DNA of 50,269 bases from an uncultured Bacilli bacterium (GCA_947593955.1 CANQDV010000003.1:1-50269), one strand, 5' to 3'; counted from the first letter of the stretch, positions 38,983 through 49,305 are shown. Translations and numbers: made by a program. The notes: a model not told the origin generated them from the letters alone.

Positions 38983-40794
38983 TTACATTTTATGCTCTAA
39001 ATCTTTATTTAAATTCTCTTTATCTATAAAATCATCAAATCCATCTTGGATATAATGTTTAGCAATAAATAATTTATCTTTATTTAACAGTACTATTTTT
39101 TTGCTTTTATTTTTTAAATTATTTAATTCATACAAGACATTAATACCATTCATTAAAGACATTTCATCATCGATTAAGATAATATCATATTTTTCGTTAT
39201 TCTTAATTCGATCGATGGCATCTTGTCCATACATAGAAACCGATACATCATAACCTAAACGTTCCAAAATATTTTTAATTTTTCTTATTTCTTCTTCACC
39301 ATCATCAACTAATAAAACTTTTCTGTTATCTCTTCTTGCCATAATGTAATTATCAACATTACTATTTTGACGAATATCATTATCTATAACAATATATTGA
39401 TCCAAAGTAATAGTTATTTCAATTCCCTTGTTTTCCCCACTTTTTATATACATGGTTCCACCCAAAGCTTTAATTATTTTATATGCTAGGAAGATATCAA
39501 TATTATTTTTCTCTATTTGGACTTCCTCTTGTTCAGTTATTTCTAAATCTTGGTTCAAAACATCATTAATTTCTTTAATATTTATATTAGTACCAGAATC
39601 TTTAATAGCAATAACTAATCTACATATATCGTTTCTTGTAAACGAATTAACATCAAAAAGAACAAATCCCTTCGTCGTATTATTTAATGAATTAGTTAAA
39701 AGACTAGTTAAAAGTTGTTTTAATCTAATGCCATCCCCATACATTTCTCGTGGAATATTCTCTACTACTTCAAATTTATAATCAACGCTTTTATGTAGTA
39801 ATGGTTTACATCTTGCTTTTACATTTTCTAATAAAGAATATATATTATAAGTATTTTTAGATACATTAATATTATTAGATTCAAAAGTATCAATACCTAT
39901 TACATCATTTATTAAATAGTAAATTTTCTTATTGTTAGCGTCTATTCTTTCTATAATTTGCTCTACTTCATCCATATTAACTTTATCTTTATCAAATAAA
40001 TCAATTTGTTTACTGATATTATTAACTGGTTCTTTTAATCCTTGAGACATTTTAAATAAGAAGATAGACTTCTCTTCACTGGCACGTTCAATAATCTTTC
40101 TATTATCAATTAGTTCACTAACCATTCGCATGTCAGGGTTTTCAATCGTAAAATACATTAAAAATAATATAAATGTTTCAAATGGTGTCGTAAGTAATAT
40201 TTGAGGATAAAAGACTTGAACAGCTCCAGCAATTCCTGCTAAAACAATAAAGGATACAATAGGTATATATTTCTTTACTTTAATATTTTTAAAATGTTTA
40301 AATAATACAATTAACCATATACCAATTACTATCATTAAAGAAATAGCTAGGTAATTAACCGCTTTTCCATAGGAATAAACAATATTACCATCACTATAAT
40401 ATTTTAAAGGCAAAGAACACATAATAAGAGAATTAAGAGCAAAAGCAAGCCAACAAATATTTCTAACTTTCTCTAAAAAATTATTTAATTTCTTCTTGTT
40501 ATTAATATCACTATTATGCGCTACTATAAAGACATAATAAGTATATAACATAATAAAGCCAAAGTAATAAACTAATAATAACCTCGTCACAATCGTATTA
40601 AATACTGGTACTGCATCCATATGTGCAACAGAATAGAAGCAACATAATTCAATTAAAAGCCCAATTACATTTAATACTAACAATCGTTTATAAATATTAT
40701 TCTCTAAAGTAGATAATCTATTTTTAGAAAAATAGACAATATTTAAGAAAACAATATAAACTAAACTTGTTAATTGTAACCATATTATATTCAT
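38983..40794 (-). CDS. membrane hybrid histidine-kinase-like protein with REC domain (H-box His absent), copy 2
   Basis: About 7 TM N-terminus; FLFKMSQGLKEPVNNI where HKs have ...MSHELRTP; REC VLLVDDGEEE..DIILIDDEMSLMNG. Confidence 0.85.
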   Translation of the reverse strand: MNIIWLQLTSLVYIVFLNIVYFSKNRLSTLENNIYKRLLVLNVIGLLIELCCFYSVAHMDAVPVFNTIVTRLLLVYYFGFIMLYTYYVFIVAHNSDINNKKKLNNFLEKVRNICWLAFALNSLIMCSLPLKYYSDGNIVYSYGKAVNYLAISLMIVIGIWLIVLFKHFKNIKVKKYIPIVSFIVLAGIAGAVQVFYPQILLTTPFETFILFLMYFTIENPDMRMVSELIDNRKIIERASEEKSIFLFKMSQGLKEPVNNISKQIDLFDKDKVNMDEVEQIIERIDANNKKIYYLINDVIGIDTFESNNINVSKNTYNIYSLLENVKARCKPLLHKSVDYKFEVVENIPREMYGDGIRLKQLLTSLLTNSLNNTTKGFVLFDVNSFTRNDICRLVIAIKDSGTNINIKEINDVLNQDLEITEQEEVQIEKNNIDIFLAYKIIKALGGTMYIKSGENKGIEITITLDQYIVIDNDIRQNSNVDNYIMARRDNRKVLLVDDGEEEIRKIKNILERLGYDVSVSMYGQDAIDRIKNNEKYDIILIDDEMSLMNGINVLYELNNLKNKSKKIVLLNKDKLFIAKHYIQDGFDDFIDKENLNKDLEHKM

Positions 40795-40820
40795 TAATAC
40801 TTCACCTCTATATTATTCTT

Positions 40821-42608
40821 TTATTTTTTGAATATACTTTTTACCTTTTGTTTATTATTTTCTAATGACATGTTGTTATACATATTCTCAAGAGCATTTA
40901 TATCAGGTTTATTATTACTATTAAGTGGCATTTCATCCATAAACATTACATCACGTACTGCCATATATAATGGAACTGTCTTCTTAGAATAGTTAATAAT
41001 TTCATTTTTCAAAGTATCGCTACTTTCTATATCATTTTTTAATACAACACACGCAATAGATTTATTTACTGATTCTTCATCAGGAACAGTAATAACTTCA
41101 CATTTATCAATAGCGTCAAAATTCATTAATTCTTTTCTTGTACGCTCAGGAATAATCTTTGCTGGATTTTTTTCACTATCAAGGCAAAGAGCAATACGTC
41201 TAATTCTACCATCTAAGAATATTTCTCCTTGTTCATTTTCATGAAGTAAATCTTCAGTATTATACCAATAAACTCCATTTTCATCAGGTATTAAATTATG
41301 GTTTGTTGCTTCTATATCACCATAATAACAATTCATTAAGGCAGGAGAGTAAAAATATCCTACTCCTGATTCTCCTTGTTTTACTTCTTTATTGGTATCA
41401 GGGTCAACTATTTTTAACATATTACCAATACAAGGTTTTCCTAAACTACCAATAGTTGAATCTGGATAATAACAATATGCGAAAGAACCTAAACATTCAC
41501 TGGCACCATATCCTTGAACAACTTTGATATTTCCCCCATTTCTTGCAATATATTCATCAGCATTTAATTTAACACTATTAGGTAATTCTGCTCCTCCAGT
41601 TAGAACAATTTTCCAACGAGAACAATCAGTATTCTTTTTTGATTCAACTACACTCTTTAAATATGGTGGGATAGTTAACCAATGATTAAATTGATATTGT
41701 TCATTTCTCTTAATTAAGTTTTTAGGGTCAAATAATGGATCTAATGCAAGAGTTACACCTAAACTTAATGGTTCATGAATCATATTAAGCAATGAATAAT
41801 AAATCCATAATGGGAAGGTTGTAAACATTACATCTCCTTCTTTAAATCTTCCTTGCTCAGTCATACCCATAACTTGAACCATAGAATCTAAGCGTTCCCA
41901 ACTAGCAGCACATGGCTTACTATTTCCAGTTGAACCACTAGTATAAGCAATAGTAGCAATATGTTGTGGAGTAAATGGTACGGCTTCTAACATTACCATA
42001 CTTTTAGCACCTTTTTCTAACAACGTATTGAAACTAATAACATCCTCATTAAAGTCTTTTTTACTTAATCCTTTTAATTTTTCAATTAAGGCATATTTAG
42101 TCTTATCAAAATTGAATCCCGTAGGAAGTGTATCTAATAATGATGTCGTGACTATTTTTTCAATACCAGCTTCTTTTAACATTGGCATTTTTTCTTTACT
42201 ACAAAAAAGATCATTGGCTACAAAATATTTTGATTTAATATGTGTAAGTTCTCTTTTAACCTCATCCATACTACTAGCACTATTAACTAAATGAATGGTG
42301 GCTCCTAATTTATCCAAAGCATAAAAACTAGCAATGCCATATGGTGATGCTAGTAAACTAGCTGTTACTACATCATTTTCTTTGATACCTAATTCATAAA
42401 ACCCTTTAGCAGCATTGTCAACTATGTCTAATAACTCTCTATAAGTTATTTTCCTATTCATATAAAGAATAGCTACTTGATTAGGTCTTTCTAATGCTGT
42501 CTCTCTAAAACGATTATACATAGTATCATGTTCTAAAACCTTTTCTATTTCTCCTGCTTTCTTAATCTTTAAAACTTCATCCTTTAATTTTTTAAAATCA
42601 ATATTCAT
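40821..42608 (-). CDS. AMP-forming adenylate ligase / acyl-CoA synthetase-like enzyme B
   Basis: IAYTSGSTGNSKPCAAS, VVQGYGASECLG, WYNTEDLLHENEQGEIFLDGRIRRI, NNKPDINAL. Confidence 0.93.
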   Translation of the reverse strand: MNIDFKKLKDEVLKIKKAGEIEKVLEHDTMYNRFRETALERPNQVAILYMNRKITYRELLDIVDNAAKGFYELGIKENDVVTASLLASPYGIASFYALDKLGATIHLVNSASSMDEVKRELTHIKSKYFVANDLFCSKEKMPMLKEAGIEKIVTTSLLDTLPTGFNFDKTKYALIEKLKGLSKKDFNEDVISFNTLLEKGAKSMVMLEAVPFTPQHIATIAYTSGSTGNSKPCAASWERLDSMVQVMGMTEQGRFKEGDVMFTTFPLWIYYSLLNMIHEPLSLGVTLALDPLFDPKNLIKRNEQYQFNHWLTIPPYLKSVVESKKNTDCSRWKIVLTGGAELPNSVKLNADEYIARNGGNIKVVQGYGASECLGSFAYCYYPDSTIGSLGKPCIGNMLKIVDPDTNKEVKQGESGVGYFYSPALMNCYYGDIEATNHNLIPDENGVYWYNTEDLLHENEQGEIFLDGRIRRIALCLDSEKNPAKIIPERTRKELMNFDAIDKCEVITVPDEESVNKSIACVVLKNDIESSDTLKNEIINYSKKTVPLYMAVRDVMFMDEMPLNSNNKPDINALENMYNNMSLENNKQKVKSIFKK

Positions 42609-42631
42609 ATCAAAACCTCCTAAAAAACTTT

Positions 42632-44419
42632 TTATATTTTTTCTTTAATTTCCTTATTAAAATTATTTTTATCTATATAATTATCAAAACCATCTTGTAA
42701 ATAATGTTTAGCAATAAGCAATTTGTCTTGTTCTAAAAGAACTATTTTCTTACTTCCATTCTTTAATTTTTTTAATTCATATAATACATTAATTCCATTC
42801 ATTAACGGCATTTCATCATCAATTAATATTATATCATATTTTTCTTCTTTTTTTATTCTATTAATTGCATCTTGTCCATACATAGAAACAGATACATCAT
42901 AACCTAAACGTTCCAAAATATTTTTTACTTTTCTTATTTCTTCTTCGTTATCATCAATAATTAATACTTTTTTATTATTATTTCTTGCTTTAATATAGGA
43001 ATCAATATTACTACTTTCTTTTTCATCATTAAGAACAATATATTGATCAATAGTAAGTATTATTTCCATACCTCCATTATCATCAATCCTTATATACATT
43101 GTTCCACCTAATGATTTAATCATTTTATAAGCTAAAGCAAAATCAATATTATTCTTTTCAATATTTAATTGATCAGTTTCGGTTATTTCTAAGTCTTCAT
43201 TTAAAATATCATTAACATTTTTTATATTTAAATAATTATTAGGTTCTTCTATAAGAATAACTAATCTACAAATATCACGTATAGTAAAAGAGTTAACATC
43301 AACATGAATAGAACCTCCTTTAGAATTATTTTTATTTTGTAATAGGCTTAAAAGTATTTGTTTTAACCCTATCTCATTACCATATAATTCTTTAGGAATA
43401 TTTTTAGCTATCTCAAAAGTATAATTGATACCGTTAGAAAATGTCCTACATCTTAATTTAATATTTTCTAATAAAGAAGATATATTGTATGTATTACTCA
43501 TCTTTTCAATGTTATTATTAAAAGAATTGATTCCTATTACTTCATTAATTAAATAACTTATTTTTTTATTATTTTCATTAATATTATCTATTATTTGATC
43601 AACCATATCTTTATTATCTTTAACTTTGCCATAATTAATTATTTGTTTTTCTGTGTCATTAATTGGTTCTTTTAAATTTTGTGACATTTTGAATAAAAAT
43701 ATTGATTTTTCTTCACCAGCTCGTTCAATTATTTTTCTATTTTCGATTAATTCATCTACCATCTTCATATCAGGATTCTCAATTGTAAAATACATTGAAA
43801 AAGTTGTTATAACAAAAGCTGTATTGATTATAAATAATTCTGGAAATAAATTTTGAATAATGACAGCAGCACCAAAGAAAACAATTAATAAATATAAAGG
43901 AACATACTTTTTATTTTTTAAATATTTATAACTCCTTATCATAGATATAATCATTATGATAATACATATAGTTGCTAAAGCATAAATCAAAATAACACTA
44001 AGTCCTACTGGCATTAATAAACCATTGCCTTCTTTGATATTAATTGGTAAGCACATTATTAATAATACAATCAATAAATATGGAATACTAATTTTTTTAA
44101 AAGGAAACATCTCCTTATCTAAAGCTCCTCGCAATTTTCGCCCCGTAATAATGGTATAGATTGTAAAAAAGTATAGCCATGTTAAAAAGCAAAGAAATAG
44201 AGACTTCATTACCAAATGATACATAATATCATTTGGTAAAACACCTAACTGGACTTGAATAAAACTAATTATTTCGATGAAGCAACTCAAAGATGTTACA
44301 ATAACTATATAAGAATAAATCTTATTTTCAATATAATTAATCCTTTTTTTGGAAAAATAAACAAATAACAAAATAACACTAAAAACAAAAGAAATAATCG
44401 TAAAGGAAATACTTATCAT
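42632..44419 (-). CDS. membrane hybrid histidine-kinase-like protein with REC domain (H-box His absent), copy 1
   Basis: Paralogue of 38983..40794; FLFKMSQNLKEPINDT; REC VLIIDDNEEE..DIILIDDEMPLMNG. Confidence 0.85.
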   Translation of the reverse strand: MISISFTIISFVFSVILLFVYFSKKRINYIENKIYSYIVIVTSLSCFIEIISFIQVQLGVLPNDIMYHLVMKSLFLCFLTWLYFFTIYTIITGRKLRGALDKEMFPFKKISIPYLLIVLLIMCLPINIKEGNGLLMPVGLSVILIYALATICIIIMIISMIRSYKYLKNKKYVPLYLLIVFFGAAVIIQNLFPELFIINTAFVITTFSMYFTIENPDMKMVDELIENRKIIERAGEEKSIFLFKMSQNLKEPINDTEKQIINYGKVKDNKDMVDQIIDNINENNKKISYLINEVIGINSFNNNIEKMSNTYNISSLLENIKLRCRTFSNGINYTFEIAKNIPKELYGNEIGLKQILLSLLQNKNNSKGGSIHVDVNSFTIRDICRLVILIEEPNNYLNIKNVNDILNEDLEITETDQLNIEKNNIDFALAYKMIKSLGGTMYIRIDDNGGMEIILTIDQYIVLNDEKESSNIDSYIKARNNNKKVLIIDDNEEEIRKVKNILERLGYDVSVSMYGQDAINRIKKEEKYDIILIDDEMPLMNGINVLYELKKLKNGSKKIVLLEQDKLLIAKHYLQDGFDNYIDKNNFNKEIKEKI

Positions 44420-44485
44420 AAATCCACCTCTATTTTAATTATAACATCTATTTACTAAATGACATATAAATAAAATATAAATAAT

Positions 44486-46435
44486 CTAATTTAACACTTT
44501 TTGTTTAACTTTCTTAGTAATTATTTTTCCATTGATAGAATAATTATTAGTATCTAATACATCAATGTTTTCTAGCTTTTTAAAATCGACTTTATTATTA
44601 GCTAATGTTACTGGAATGTTGTCAGTTATAACATAATATTTAGGGACACATACTGTACCAAGAGCCATTTCTATTTTTTTATCTAATTCTTCAATTACTT
44701 CTTCTTTACTAAGAATGCCATCTTTTAAAACGATGTGGCAAATAGGCACTTCACGTTCTACTTCATCATTTAACTTAACACAACAACAATCAGCTATGCT
44801 TTGATCTGTTTTGATTGCGTTTTCAATAGAACTAGGCCATACTTTAGATCCAGCTCTTGTAAGCATTCTTTTAGCTCGACCACAATGGAAAACACGACCA
44901 TCTTCGTCCATATAACCTAAGTCATCAGTATGAAGCCAAACTTTTCCATCTTTATGAAGCCTTAAAACTTGATTAGTAGCTTCACTATCTTTACGATATC
45001 CTTTCATAATAGTAGGTCCTGAAACACAAATTTCTCCTACTTCATGATATTTCTTTTCCTCTAATTTAGAAGCATCAAATTCATCATATGGAACATACTC
45101 AAAAATAGCAACATCAACATACATAAGAGGAATACCAATACTTCCTGGCAATGATGCTTTTCTATTAATGTAAGTAGCAGCGGCAGAACATTCTGTCATT
45201 CCATAACCTTGTCTTACAATTGCATCTCCTCCATGAGCTTTAACATAATCATTAAACTCTAACTCTTCAACTAAATCTAGTTTATCGCCACCTGATATAG
45301 GAACTGTCATAAAACTAGTATCATCTAAAATATCAGCTTTAACGATTTCCTTTAATAAAATAGGTCCAGCCATAAAAATATTAGGTTTATTATTTTTAAT
45401 AAGACTTGGATATTCACTAGGCGTAAATTTAGAAATTAAATTAACTGTTACTCCACTACAAAGTAAATTATAAGTAGCATTAAAGTAATAAGAAATAGAT
45501 GGTGGTAAAATATTCATAGATGTTTTACCTTTATCAAAATCCATATCACTATGTAAGAACGAATGGGCACTTGCTATTAAATTTTTATTAGTAAGCTCTA
45601 CTCCTTTAGAAGTTCCTGTCGTACCACCAGTATAAATAATATAACAAGTGTTAAGAGCTCCACCAGTAATCGTATTCATAACGTCACCTTTATATTTTTT
45701 CTTCCATTCGTTGTATGAAATAAAGTTAGGTCTTACAGCAAGTTTTTCCTTTAAACTTTTATTTTCAGCAACAGTTTTAGCAAATACTTTTTGCATTTCT
45801 TTCAAAATTTTAAAAGGTGATTTGCCTTGTAAACCATTATTTTTACTTTCTTCGTAAAGCATATTTAGTACAGCTACTTTAGGCATTTCTTCCGTTACAG
45901 GTACCGTAATAATTTCACTAGTAGGGTTACCTATATCTAAGCTCTTTATAACATTATCAATAATAAATGGCACTTCTGAAACAAAGGTATATTTAGAGTC
46001 AGCTAATTTAGTCTTATATGCAATATTTTCTGGGCTTTCATCAAATTTCATGGAATTACTAATCGCTCCCATTTTAGCAAGAGCTAATCCAAAAAAGATT
46101 GCCTCAGGAACATCTAAAAAGATAAAAGATACTGTATCATTTGGTTTAATTCCCATAGCTGTTAACTTTTTAATCTTATCATCGACTTCTTTCTTAATAT
46201 CATTAAGTGTATATTTCCTACCATAATATTCTAAAAGAGGCCAATCATAATCCTTAGCTACTTCAAAAAAATAATCATAAATATTAGTATAATTAGGCTC
46301 TATATCTTTATATTCATCCCATTTATACCATTTCTTTTGTGGCTTATCAATTGAAGCGTATCCAGTAAGACTACTTACCTTAACGTTATCGCTTAATAAA
46401 TTTAAATTTTCTTCTACAAGTTTTAAATTTTCCAT
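44486..46435 (-). CDS. AMP-forming adenylate ligase / acyl-CoA synthetase-like enzyme A
   Basis: IIYTGGTTGTSKGVELTNKN, VRQGYGMTECSAAA, WLHTDDLGYMDEDGRVFHCGRAKRM, NKVDFKKL; start reassigned to Met at 46435 after SD-like GGGGGG. Confidence 0.94.
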   Translation of the reverse strand: MENLKLVEENLNLLSDNVKVSSLTGYASIDKPQKKWYKWDEYKDIEPNYTNIYDYFFEVAKDYDWPLLEYYGRKYTLNDIKKEVDDKIKKLTAMGIKPNDTVSFIFLDVPEAIFFGLALAKMGAISNSMKFDESPENIAYKTKLADSKYTFVSEVPFIIDNVIKSLDIGNPTSEIITVPVTEEMPKVAVLNMLYEESKNNGLQGKSPFKILKEMQKVFAKTVAENKSLKEKLAVRPNFISYNEWKKKYKGDVMNTITGGALNTCYIIYTGGTTGTSKGVELTNKNLIASAHSFLHSDMDFDKGKTSMNILPPSISYYFNATYNLLCSGVTVNLISKFTPSEYPSLIKNNKPNIFMAGPILLKEIVKADILDDTSFMTVPISGGDKLDLVEELEFNDYVKAHGGDAIVRQGYGMTECSAAATYINRKASLPGSIGIPLMYVDVAIFEYVPYDEFDASKLEEKKYHEVGEICVSGPTIMKGYRKDSEATNQVLRLHKDGKVWLHTDDLGYMDEDGRVFHCGRAKRMLTRAGSKVWPSSIENAIKTDQSIADCCCVKLNDEVEREVPICHIVLKDGILSKEEVIEELDKKIEMALGTVCVPKYYVITDNIPVTLANNKVDFKKLENIDVLDTNNYSINGKIITKKVKQKVLN

Positions 46436-46465
46436 TTCTTTCCCCCCTACAATGGTTATAAAAAT

Positions 46466-46572
46466 ACTATAACACAAATATAAAAAAAATAAAAGCACAG
46501 TACAAAATTATGAAAAACCTGTACTAGCGCTTTCAATGATGTTTACTATAACACACTTATCTAAAAAGTCAA
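46466..46572 (-). promoter_or_regulatory. two-promoter leader of the ligase/HK-like operon
   Basis: P1 TTGACT-N16-TATAGT (46545-46572); hairpin AGCGCTAGTAC/GTACTGTGCT (46494-46531) + U-rich tract; P2 repeats TGTGTTATAGTA with extended -10 (TATAGT 46466-46471). Confidence 0.5.
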
Positions 46573-46599
46573 GAAAAAAAGCAACAAGTTTTTGTTGCT

Positions 46600-46800
46600 T
46601 TATTCAGTTTTACAAAATCCTTGACCAGCACCTTCACCTGGATCATAAACTTGACCAGATATAGAACATGATACCTCAGTAATTTTATCTTTTAAAATTC
46701 CACCGAAAGTAGTAATAACACCGATAATAACAACTGCAACTAAAGCAATAATTAAAACATATTCTACTAACGCTTGACCTCTATTATTTTTTATACCCAT
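46600..46800 (-). CDS. Flp/type IVb pilin-like small protein
   Basis: MGIKNNRGQALVEYVLIIALVAVVIIGVITTFG: class III leader-like G|QALVEY motif and hydrophobic helix. Confidence 0.8.
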   Translation of the reverse strand: MGIKNNRGQALVEYVLIIALVAVVIIGVITTFGGILKDKITEVSCSISGQVYDPGEGAGQGFCKTE

Positions 46801-46914
46801 AATATCACCATACCCTTTTAATATAATTTAATTCTATAATGTTTTTTAACATTTGTCAACTTATTATTTCGGCGTTTACAATAGAAAAATAATAGTATTT
46901 ATGATATATTATGA

Positions 46915-47247
46915 ATGGTGATAATAATGGAACTTATATTAAGAAATAAAAAACTCGTTCTTTACCAAGCCAAAAGTTTCTATCAAAGATTTAAAGGCTT
47001 AATGTTAAAAAAAAATATTAACTATGCCATTGTATTTGAAAATTGTAACGGAATTCATACTTTCTTTATGAAAGAAGAAATCGACGTTATCTTAACCGAT
47101 AAAGATAATAATATACTATATTTATATCCTAATCTTAAACCTTGGCGTATTCTTCTTCCTAAAAAAGATGTTTATAATACTTATGAACTACCTAAAGGTA
47201 GTCTTAAAAATATCAATAAAAATAATAAAATCAAGATTACAAATTAA
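46915..47247 (+). CDS. DUF192 family protein
   Basis: FYQRFKGLMLKKNINYAIVFENCNGIHTFFMKEEIDVILTDKDNNIL. Confidence 0.85.
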   Translation: MVIIMELILRNKKLVLYQAKSFYQRFKGLMLKKNINYAIVFENCNGIHTFFMKEEIDVILTDKDNNILYLYPNLKPWRILLPKKDVYNTYELPKGSLKNINKNNKIKITN

Positions 47248-47852
47248 TCTTGATTTCTTTTAGAATAAAGACATCCACAATAATTTTGGCGATATAAATT
47301 ATAAAGATGAGATAATTCAATACTTCTTTTATATCCATCTTTCTTTTTAAAATCAGCATATAAATACTTAGTATCATATTTTTTTTCTAGTTCTATACCT
47401 ATATCGTTTAATACTTTAGCATTTTTATAAGGACTAATAGATAAAGTAGTTGTAAAGTAATCAAAGTTATTTTCTTTAGCTAATTTAGCCGTCTTTTCTA
47501 GTCTTAATCGATAACATAAATGACATCTAGCTCCACCTTCTTTTTCTTCTTCTAATCCTTTTGCTAGTTCATTATATTTATCATTATCATAACTACAATC
47601 TAATATTTTTACTTCATTAACGAGTGGCATTTCTTTAATTAATCGCTCTAATTCATTTTTCCTTTTTAAATATTCCTCAATTGGATAAATATTGGGATTA
47701 TAGTATAACAAGGTTATTTTAAAATACTTGGATAAATATTCTAAAACATAACTAGAACATGGAGCACAACAACAATGAAGTAATAATGTCGGAATAACAT
47801 TATCCTTTTGTGTTTTCATAATAACAGTTTCTAATTCCACTTGATAATTCAT
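47244..47852 (-). CDS. queH: epoxyqueuosine reductase QueH
   Basis: LLHCCCAPCSSYVLEYL, YYNPNIYP, EGGARCHLCYRLRLEKTA, YCGCLYS. Confidence 0.92.
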   Translation of the reverse strand: MNYQVELETVIMKTQKDNVIPTLLLHCCCAPCSSYVLEYLSKYFKITLLYYNPNIYPIEEYLKRKNELERLIKEMPLVNEVKILDCSYDNDKYNELAKGLEEEKEGGARCHLCYRLRLEKTAKLAKENNFDYFTTTLSISPYKNAKVLNDIGIELEKKYDTKYLYADFKKKDGYKRSIELSHLYNLYRQNYCGCLYSKRNQD

Positions 47853-49305
47853 TTTTACCTCTTTTTACTTTTTTTAATATATATTTATTGTTATCTTCTA
47901 CTACTTCTGGCGATAATAATAATTCTCTTTCACAATTTTCCCCATTATCAATGTTATCAATGGCAGACTCAAAAATATTATCCACTATTCTTTTCAATCC
48001 CCTGGCACCTATATTTTGAGAGTATGCTTCTTCAGCAATTTTTTTAATTAAAATTCGTTTATTTATATAATGAACATGAACATTGTCAATTTCTTGCAAT
48101 GCTTTTTCATATATCTTCAAACTACTAATAGAAGAACGCAATAAAATATGTTCCAAATCTTCTTTAGTTAATTTTCTAACCGGAATACATACTGATATTC
48201 TCCCAATTAACTCCGGTATAATTCCATAACGTTTTAAATCCTCATCATCCATGACTTTAGTTTCCATGTTATTTTGATCATTAACAAAACCAATAGGATT
48301 TTTATTATTTTCAAAGAAAGAACTAAAAGCTCCACCCAAAATGAAGGTTATGTTAGATGTATCCATAATAAGAGACTTATTTGTTTTATTACTATCATAC
48401 AAATTATAATGACATCCTTCAATTATTTTTAAAAGTTCTTCTTGAACATCAGTTTTATTAACCGTCTCTCTTGCATCATTTGAAGATAATTTATCAAATT
48501 CGTCTAACATAATAATACCATGTTCCGCTTTAGCCATATTATTATTACTAGCTGTATATAATCTTTTTAATATATTCAAAACAGAATCGCCAACATAACC
48601 ACTCGCTGTATAGCTAGTCATATCCTCTATAATAACGGGAACATCAAAAGCATCAGAAATGCTTCGAATCAATTCTGTTTTACCACAACCAGTAGGACCA
48701 TATAGTAAAATATTGGATTTTACTCCTTCGTATGAAGAATATTTAAGATTACGTCTAATCGTTCTTATAAGTGTTCTAGCCGCATCATCTTGACCAATTA
48801 CTCTTTTAGTCACGTTCTCATATATAGTATCAGTATTTAAAAGGTTATCATTATCATCAGAAATCTTTTTAGTGTCCACATTATCAATCTTTAAAACAAC
48901 CTCTTCTTTACTTAACTGTGTCAATAAATTCTCATTTAAAAATACTTTTTTACCCTTCTTATCATTAAGATTAATAGCGTAACAAAAAACTTTACCTTTA
49001 TCTTTTTCTAAGACAAAAATGTATTGATCACAAAAATCTTTATATAATCCCGCACATAAATCAACATATTCATAATTATTATAACCATTATTTCGATAAT
49101 AATTTTTTAAATCTATCTCTGATATCGGAAAACCTATCACTTTTTTCTCACTGTATACCTGACTAAATTTATTTAAAATACTATAATACTGAATGTATTC
49201 GTCAACCATAAAATCTCCATTTAAGCTACCTTTAACGATACTATCAGGTCTTAATATAATCTTGTCACCCAATCTAATAGTCTCTAATAAAATCCCATAA
49301 TACAT
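47800..49305 (-). CDS. ClpX-like AAA+ unfoldase with divergent N-terminal domain
   Basis: VIGQDDAARTL, GPTGCGKTELIRSI, TASGYVGDSV pore loop, IIMLDEFDKL, NPIGFVND (IGF-like loop), IIPELIGRISV, IGARGLKRIVD; no N-terminal zinc finger. Confidence 0.88.
   Translation of the reverse strand: MYYGILLETIRLGDKIILRPDSIVKGSLNGDFMVDEYIQYYSILNKFSQVYSEKKVIGFPISEIDLKNYYRNNGYNNYEYVDLCAGLYKDFCDQYIFVLEKDKGKVFCYAINLNDKKGKKVFLNENLLTQLSKEEVVLKIDNVDTKKISDDNDNLLNTDTIYENVTKRVIGQDDAARTLIRTIRRNLKYSSYEGVKSNILLYGPTGCGKTELIRSISDAFDVPVIIEDMTSYTASGYVGDSVLNILKRLYTASNNNMAKAEHGIIMLDEFDKLSSNDARETVNKTDVQEELLKIIEGCHYNLYDSNKTNKSLIMDTSNITFILGGAFSSFFENNKNPIGFVNDQNNMETKVMDDEDLKRYGIIPELIGRISVCIPVRKLTKEDLEHILLRSSISSLKIYEKALQEIDNVHVHYINKRILIKKIAEEAYSQNIGARGLKRIVDNIFESAIDNIDNGENCERELLLSPEVVEDNNKYILKKVKRGKNELSSGIRNCYYENTKG

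Noticed and set aside
39428-39781. 117 aa plus-strand ORF antisense to the HK-like gene
   Set aside because: Shadow ORF; no SD, no family signal.
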